Origin: Isotricha intestinalis
Taxonomy: Eukaryota; Ciliophora; Litostomatea; Vestibuliferida; Isotrichidae
Direction: 5' to 3'
DNA length: 64,000 nucleotides
NCBI GenBank assembly: GCA_023807065.1
Contig: JAJJLU010000352.1
Span: 1 to 64,000, forward strand
In this document: positions 59,901-64,000 of the stretch, piece by piece
Layout of the letters: every line of letters starts with the position of its first letter
Position numbering within the stretch: the first letter of the stretch is position 1
Notes under the pieces: model-generated
What the model saw: only the letters and a program-made list of their open reading frames with translations
Database searches by the model: none
What the model was told of the DNA's origin: nothing
Translations under genes and position numbers: made by a program

Positions 59901-60191
59901 ATCAAGAAGTGAATTTAAAAAATTTAAAATTTCTTCTTTATTTGATTTCAATAATTTAGAAAAAGCAAAATTTTTTAAGTAAATTGCAATACTTTTATGT
60001 AGATTTAAACTTATATTGAAATTATTATATATATCTATTGATAAAGCTTTTAAAAGATTATTTATATATTCTTCTTTATTTTGACTTAAAGCATCTAATT
60101 GATTTTGAATTTCTTGAATATTATTTGTATCTGTTGAAGTGAATGATGCTTCTAATAATTTTAATGTTTTTAGAAAATTATCTTCAGACAT
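56955..60191 (-). CDS. Importin-beta family karyopherin (importin-7/8/9-like)
   Basis: 1078 residues of helical HEAT repeats. The N-terminus (FLKTLKLLEASFTS, then LDALSQNKEEYINNLLKALS) has the importin-beta N-terminal pattern, including the short helix pair and LHKSIAIYLKNF. An acidic loop (NDEEEEEEDDENLFS, about residues 843-857) and a very acidic C-terminal segment (EEDENSDSDFIDYIELEDE) match importins 7/8/9, which carry ribosomal proteins and histones. Length also fits (about 1040). It should shuttle cargo through nuclear pores under Ran control. The exact orthologue is not resolved by eye. Confidence 0.75.
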   Translation of the reverse strand: MSEDNFLKTLKLLEASFTSTDTNNIQEIQNQLDALSQNKEEYINNLLKALSIDIYNNFNISLNLHKSIAIYLKNFAFSKLLKSNKEEILNFLNSLLDVMFNSGQEHLINPSISQILNDIINKIISTNEFLNDNQNLTNLLNLLINEMKKTEKIIMKSNIVISLLNTLISGKCINGENLESFIYQYLFPISDIIFDNTKIFVNSQTITYEYFELLKGICEIFYSILFKLKFIQNKNLICSQFLSKYNSILSELFSFKIPDKEIEQNQIIYFKEDKNYNEINFMKAKALQVYTTIIQTSTNADEAIQSQEFIKTCSNIIDIIIKSLTDLLNDESKYEILIKSIYFYNNPANNPLENIIYQFFAFLTRALIREPFKSQFFPFLPNFLLNIVFPLITTNKYDKDNMKIEGENYYNNISDMFCEFQRKSYRTAACFLIKKLYEKIIDIRSFILSFTLQMLQFILSDSQNINNIQFKVYLENKNNTIIDKFDDETKIDFCFLILLIFKDNLPQLSGKAFQNLIIQNQIKLNNIDSELIRCKLCNIYQYYYDEFIKENNTKEFNQNTFNFLMNSLLKSKENEGLGFCASNALVSKFNVDEEEEEENLKTIPFLSDVINKDENLNKINKLINEVDIIPFFDFLKEVFSNIEISNRNLLIDCLRNLVLRLQNEFLKPNNDFSSAFVSSAFKILRSFINGDNKIKLNEIESFSELISPIVNYIKNPKKIDFVDDIINLVDDLMNSNKMILPISVLIFQNLESICNNYSSINDSVYDFISTYFKYINNNKSGVEINELNNEIIKILKLNIDLQLTETKNNYMLISFRVIANNSFNNDNSMLEYFLKKIISFYEKTDNDEEEEEEDDENLFSNLISISTLYVSFIYFPVFTYNILSSSDNLFKILDLIQEVIALKKEVYSISLGKCVVLGICSILNNSFCIEELRKNNKLNYLINSLFELVIKQKKSETAENKNLMKKELNCNFVEEDENSDSDFIDYIELEDEKELVDETINDNENIKNSDIYQYFTNTMKNLENYDKNLVDNFVHSLSDLNKNALENLIHTRQVKINYKEEEIYIPRRTVKIKRTHNQ

Positions 60192-61003
60192 TTTTTTAAA
60201 TGATAAATAATAATTTATAGAGGTATTTAAATGAGATTATGATTTTTTTTTTAAATTTGTAACAACAATCAAGAAATAAATTATTTTTTATATTTTTTAT
60301 AATATGAATTTTGATAAGGAAGTTAATTTACTTAATTTTTTAATTTAGATGAAATAAAAAAATCGATGAAGGAAATAATAATTAACTTAATCTGTTATTA
60401 AAGAATTAGATGATAAATTGGATGAAATATAAAAAATAATATTATTAATTCATTTTATTTATCTCAAAAATATATATTAATATAATTCAATGAAGAAAAT
60501 AAATATAATAAAAATTATTAAAAATGATAAGAAATAAGTTAATTATTCAAAAAAAAGATAATATTTTTGAAAACTGAATGTATTATTAAAAAAAGAAAAA
60601 CTTCAAAATATAAACTTTAAAATAAAAAAAAAGGAAAAAAATATTCATTTAAAAAAAAAAATAATGAAAAACCAACAAATGATAATTATATAAAAATAAA
60701 ATCAATTATTATTTGAAAACATTAAATAGAAATTCCATAAAATAATAAATTAAAAAGAAAAGTAAATGAAGAAAAAAATTAAATTTAAATAAGAATAAAC
60801 AACAAAATAAAAAGAAAAATTTTTAATCAAATTAAAATGTAATTTTAAAAAAGTTTTTTTTAAAATAAAATAAATTCATTAATTATACTTTCAATTCCAA
60901 TATAAAAGTCCTTTGAATATAGAATCAAAGAATAAAAAATTTAAACAGTCTTTATAAACTTAATAATTAAAATAAATATTTATTTTTTAATTTTTATAAA
61001 AAA
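60192..61003. other. A-rich intergenic region with possible dead coding trace
   Basis: About 810 bp, strongly A-rich. From ATG 60304 a frame reads MNFDKEVNLLNFLI and then runs through many TAA/TAG codons and a TGA before SVIKELDDKLDEI. It could be an old coiled-coil pseudogene, but TAA is so frequent in such DNA that this is weak. A 6-bp hairpin (CTTTGA/TCAAAG, 60911-60930) follows a TATAAAA at 60901, about 100 bp upstream of the next ATG; its meaning is unknown. Confidence 0.3.
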
Positions 61004-62668
61004 ATGATAACAGAAGATAATTTAAGAGAATCAAATTTTAATTCTTGGAGAAAATTTTATAATCCAGGAAGAGAAGAAGTATTAAAATTAAATTTATATT
61101 CTCCAGAGCAGAAAAAGAAGAAAAAAACAGAGAAAAAAACAACAGGAACTGATTTAGTAATATTACATCATTCAATAGAAAGAGTAAAAAAATTTTTACC
61201 AGGAGTAAAAAATTTAATGTTAACATCATCAAAAGATGAAAAACAAGAAAATATAATTTATCAAAGATTAGAACATATAGAAGATGAAAATAATTTAAAA
61301 GAAGAAATTAATCAATTAAATAATATTATAAATGAATATAAAGAAATAAGAAATTTAAAAGCTGAAGAATTAATAAAATTAAATAGTGAAATTAATGATA
61401 TTGAATTAGATATTAATATGATGAGTGATGTTTCTAGATATACAATGATTGATAAAGAAAGAAATGATTTATTGAAAGAAGTTCAAATTCATAAAGAAAA
61501 TATGAAAATGTTGAAAAAGAAAGAAAGAGAAAAAGAGAAATTATTAAAATTAGAAAATAAGAATAATGTAAATACTGATGTTAATAATAAAAATAATGAA
61601 GATAAAACCATAAGTAATTTTAATGATGAAGATAATTTTAAAACAACTTTTTTTAAAAATACAAAAATAAAAATTGAAGGTGAACAACAATTAGAATTAA
61701 TGTTTTTAAGAGCTTCAGAATCTAGAAGTAAAAAATTAAAAGAATTAAAAAATAAATTACCTCCTTTAATAAAGAGTAAAAATGAAATAATGAAAGAAAT
61801 AAAAGAAATAAATGAAAAGATAGAAAAAATTCGTGAAAAAAAAAATTTAAAAAGTGATGAATTATATTCTCATTATTTAAGTATATTAAAAGAAGGAACT
61901 GATACTCGTTCAGAAGGTCTTTCTTGGATAATAAAAGAAATTTATATTTTAGGAAAAGAAATTATGATAAGTTTTTTACCTGATTTTTTAGATGAGTTAT
62001 GTATTGTTTTTATATTTAAACAAGCAAAAATAAATTTAGAATTGAATAAATTAGAAAATAAAATTGAAAAAACTCGATTAGAATTAAAAAATATTGGATT
62101 AAAAAATATAAATAATAAAAATTTAAATAATCCTTTTTTTACAAGTGAAAATAAAGAAAAATTAAATTTTGATACTTATGATCAATTTAAATTAAGAAGA
62201 GATCAAAATGCTGTTAATGCTAAAATTACTAATTTAAGTAATTCTAATTTAATTCCTCCTGTTTTAAAATTAAGAGATGTTCAAGAAATTGTTAAAAAGT
62301 CAGAAATTCATATTTCTCAAAATCAAATGGAAAAATTAATTAAATATTTTTCTCTTTGTAAAAGAAGAGATGAAATTAAAGAATTTCAAGAAAAATTAAA
62401 AAAAAAAGAAATGAACAGAATTTTTGAAGAATATTTGAAAAATGATTATTTTCAAAGATTTAAAGTTGAAAAAAATGTTGTTCTTTCGGCTTTAATAGGA
62501 GAAGATAATATTTTACCTGAATTAAATAAACAAATGAGAGAAACTAAAAAATATTTTGATAATTTAAAATCTATTGGAATGCATAAAAGAATAGTAACAA
62601 GTGAACATTCTAAAAATATTTTAAAAATGAATCAAATATTAAATAATAATAAAAATAAAAATAATTAA
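61004..62668 (+). CDS. Coiled-coil protein of a conserved protist type
   Basis: 554 residues. The N-terminal 70 residues contain SWRKFYNPGREEVLKLNLYS. Long coiled coils occupy about 80-190 and 235-290, followed by a distinctive non-coiled module with LYSHYLSILKEGTDTRSEGL, then SWIIKEIYILGKEIMISFLP and DFLDELCIVFIF. I associate this module with conserved ciliate coiled-coil proteins from memory. The C-terminal third is helical and basic. No membrane segment. A basal-body or ciliary scaffold is plausible but not demonstrated. Confidence 0.62.
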   Translation: MITEDNLRESNFNSWRKFYNPGREEVLKLNLYSPEQKKKKKTEKKTTGTDLVILHHSIERVKKFLPGVKNLMLTSSKDEKQENIIYQRLEHIEDENNLKEEINQLNNIINEYKEIRNLKAEELIKLNSEINDIELDINMMSDVSRYTMIDKERNDLLKEVQIHKENMKMLKKKEREKEKLLKLENKNNVNTDVNNKNNEDKTISNFNDEDNFKTTFFKNTKIKIEGEQQLELMFLRASESRSKKLKELKNKLPPLIKSKNEIMKEIKEINEKIEKIREKKNLKSDELYSHYLSILKEGTDTRSEGLSWIIKEIYILGKEIMISFLPDFLDELCIVFIFKQAKINLELNKLENKIEKTRLELKNIGLKNINNKNLNNPFFTSENKEKLNFDTYDQFKLRRDQNAVNAKITNLSNSNLIPPVLKLRDVQEIVKKSEIHISQNQMEKLIKYFSLCKRRDEIKEFQEKLKKKEMNRIFEEYLKNDYFQRFKVEKNVVLSALIGEDNILPELNKQMRETKKYFDNLKSIGMHKRIVTSEHSKNILKMNQILNNNKNKNN

Positions 62669-62752
62669 ATATATTTATTAAATTAATTAAATATAAAATA
62701 AAGGGAATATTATTAATAAAAAGCATTTATTATATATATAATTATTTATAAA

Positions 62753-64000
62753 TTAATTATCTTTTATCTCTTTAGAAGTTATTTCATTTTGTTTTAATTT
62801 TCTAGGACTAATAGATTTAGTTAATTGCATTTGTAAATCTTTGACATCTTGATTAGAAATCAAAGATCTTTTTGTTAATTGTTGTATTGTTTGACTCACA
62901 AGAGAACTTTGAAATGATTGTGTTGTTCCTTGCATTGTTTGTTCTTTTTTAAATTTTATTATATTTGATATATTCTCTTTTATTGATGATAATAAATTAT
63001 GATATTTTTTCATTATATTTAAATCTTGCTTTTTTTGATGAATTGTCTTCTCTGTGAATTTCTTTTCTTTTTCTTCTTCATTTTGATTCATTTGACTATT
63101 CTTCCTTTTTGTTTTAGTTATATGAGAATAAAATGGTGAAGAAACAATTCTTTGAATATTTAATATTTCACTATCTAAATCTTTATCTAATTTTTGAGCA
63201 CTTGAAATTATTGAATTTACAATTTGATATTGTAAAAATGTATTTTTACTTACTTTTAATTTTTCCATTGCTTGATTTAAAGCATGAACATTATTATATA
63301 TTAATCTTCTTAAATGACTATTATGAATTACTACTGATTGAGGAAGAAGTTTTCTCATTGTTTCTAATTCTACATATTTTACTCCAAAATCTTTTTCGAC
63401 TACAAAATTTTCTAAAATTTCTAATATCATTAAATTTTTTCTTATGTGACTTGTATATGCTTTTGATGCATTTTCACCTTCTCTTATATTTTCCACTAAC
63501 ATTACTTTTTTATCTAATTTTACATGATCTACCTTTTTCAAATATTCATTTCGCCTTTTTAATTCTTCATTTATTTGAGCTTTTTCATTTGATTCAAAAT
63601 ATAAATATGCTAAGAATAAAGTGTGAATGTCTTTTTTGTCTTCTGGTTTTATATTTGAGTGTATAAATTTTAGGAATATTATTACATCTTCATTTGATAT
63701 GTTTTTTTTTATTCTTTTTAATTCTGATATTTTACCCTCATTTTCCACGAAGACTGTTATTATACAATAAAATATATCTCTGAAATATACGTACAATAAA
63801 AAGAAAAAACCACAGAAAATCCATTTGAGATTATATAATATTTTTTTCATTGTTGATATTTTTAATAAAGTTTGATATTTTAACATAATTAAACAACCTC
63901 TAAAGTAGCATATTGGAATTAAAAAAGCAGTATATATCATAAATATAATTAAAAGAACAGGGAAATAAAACATAATATAAACCGATTTTGTGACAATAAT
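62753..64000 (-). CDS. Membrane protein, 5' end cut by the window edge
   Basis: From the first Met inside the window (63973) there are 406 residues, but the frame stays open for nine more codons to the edge (IIVTKSVYI), so the real start is probably outside. Hydrophobic helices lie at residues 1-24 and about 46-70, followed by a long charged helical cytoplasmic region with RKLLPQSVVIHNSHLRRL. The tail is Ser/Gln/Thr-rich. This could be the C-terminal part of a larger polytopic protein; the family is not recognised. Confidence 0.65.
   Translation of the reverse strand: MIVTKSVYIMFYFPVLLIIFMIYTAFLIPICYFRGCLIMLKYQTLLKISTMKKILYNLKWIFCGFFFLLYVYFRDIFYCIITVFVENEGKISELKRIKKNISNEDVIIFLKFIHSNIKPEDKKDIHTLFLAYLYFESNEKAQINEELKRRNEYLKKVDHVKLDKKVMLVENIREGENASKAYTSHIRKNLMILEILENFVVEKDFGVKYVELETMRKLLPQSVVIHNSHLRRLIYNNVHALNQAMEKLKVSKNTFLQYQIVNSIISSAQKLDKDLDSEILNIQRIVSSPFYSHITKTKRKNSQMNQNEEEKEKKFTEKTIHQKKQDLNIMKKYHNLLSSIKENISNIIKFKKEQTMQGTTQSFQSSLVSQTIQQLTKRSLISNQDVKDLQMQLTKSISPRKLKQNEITSKEIKDN

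Noticed and set aside
60304..60430. Coiled-coil pseudogene in the A-rich gap
   Set aside because: The reading needs many stop codons treated as Gln plus a TGA; in DNA this A/T-rich such readings arise by chance, so it is only mentioned under the gap entry.
1..64000. TAA/TAG reassigned to glutamine across the window
   Set aside because: Intact genes such as DRC4, kinesin-13 and dynamin end at TAA at the expected family length, use CAA for Gln and contain no internal TAA/TAG.
1..64000. tRNA, rRNA, snRNA, CRISPR arrays, transposases
   Set aside because: No tRNA-like T-arm, snRNA core, spaced direct-repeat array, transposase or reverse-transcriptase motif was found by eye in either strand.

Overview
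The window is nuclear DNA of a microbial eukaryote. It is extremely A+T-rich, even inside genes. It is gene-dense, with about 30 intact genes, mostly single-exon, on both strands and separated by short A/T tracts. The gene content is axonemal and cytoskeletal: DRC4/GAS8, a DNAAF5/HEATR2-like factor, kinesin-13, a tubulin glycylase/glutamylase-type TTLL, MORN proteins and many coiled coils. TAA, TGA and TAG are all used as normal stops and Trp is TGG, so the code is standard. Three small GT-AG introns (24, 28 and 31 nt) can be reconstructed. Tiny introns, high A+T, a motile-cilium gene set and several coiled-coil families of ciliate type point to a ciliate macronuclear chromosome. A membrane-anchored soluble-type fumarate reductase would suit an anaerobic ciliate that keeps the standard code (for example a litostome), but lineage and habitat are inference.

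Layout. 1-2013: a graveyard of decayed genes (WD40 and two unrecognised fragments). 2014-13359: a spliced coiled-coil gene, a RING-TRAF-type E3, an Asn/Lys-rich protein, a small membrane protein, fumarate reductase, an IQ/MORN protein, a PB1-like/ZZ protein and a membrane RBR-like E3. 13644-23257: a large vWA protein, a spliced coiled-coil gene, kinesin-13 with a huge Asn-rich tail, and an ADA2/ADGF-type deaminase flanked by two unexplained inverted repeats. 23741-30046: a protein kinase fused to a B-box and ten DUF285 (BspA-like) repeats, a Mei2-type RRM protein, an ArfGAP and a coiled-coil protein. 30137-33521: three secretory-pathway genes, led by a chagasin-family cysteine-protease inhibitor. 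33830-39178: a ciliary block with DRC4 and a MORN protein. 39501-50426: a 1609-residue Cys-rich receptor-like membrane protein, a U-box protein, a secreted SET-like protein, a TTLL enzyme, a RING pseudogene and an RBR protein that has lost its catalytic Cys. 50621-64000: dynamin, DNAAF5-like, an importin-beta family member, a coiled-coil protein and a membrane protein cut by the window edge.

The strongest leads are the kinase/B-box/DUF285 fusion, the RBR protein with Ser at the catalytic position, short introns that correct three gene models, a set of pseudogenes with premature stops at probable Gln positions, a stray DUF285 relic, and two structured intergenic elements near the deaminase gene. 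No tRNA, rRNA, transposase, CRISPR array or telomere was seen.
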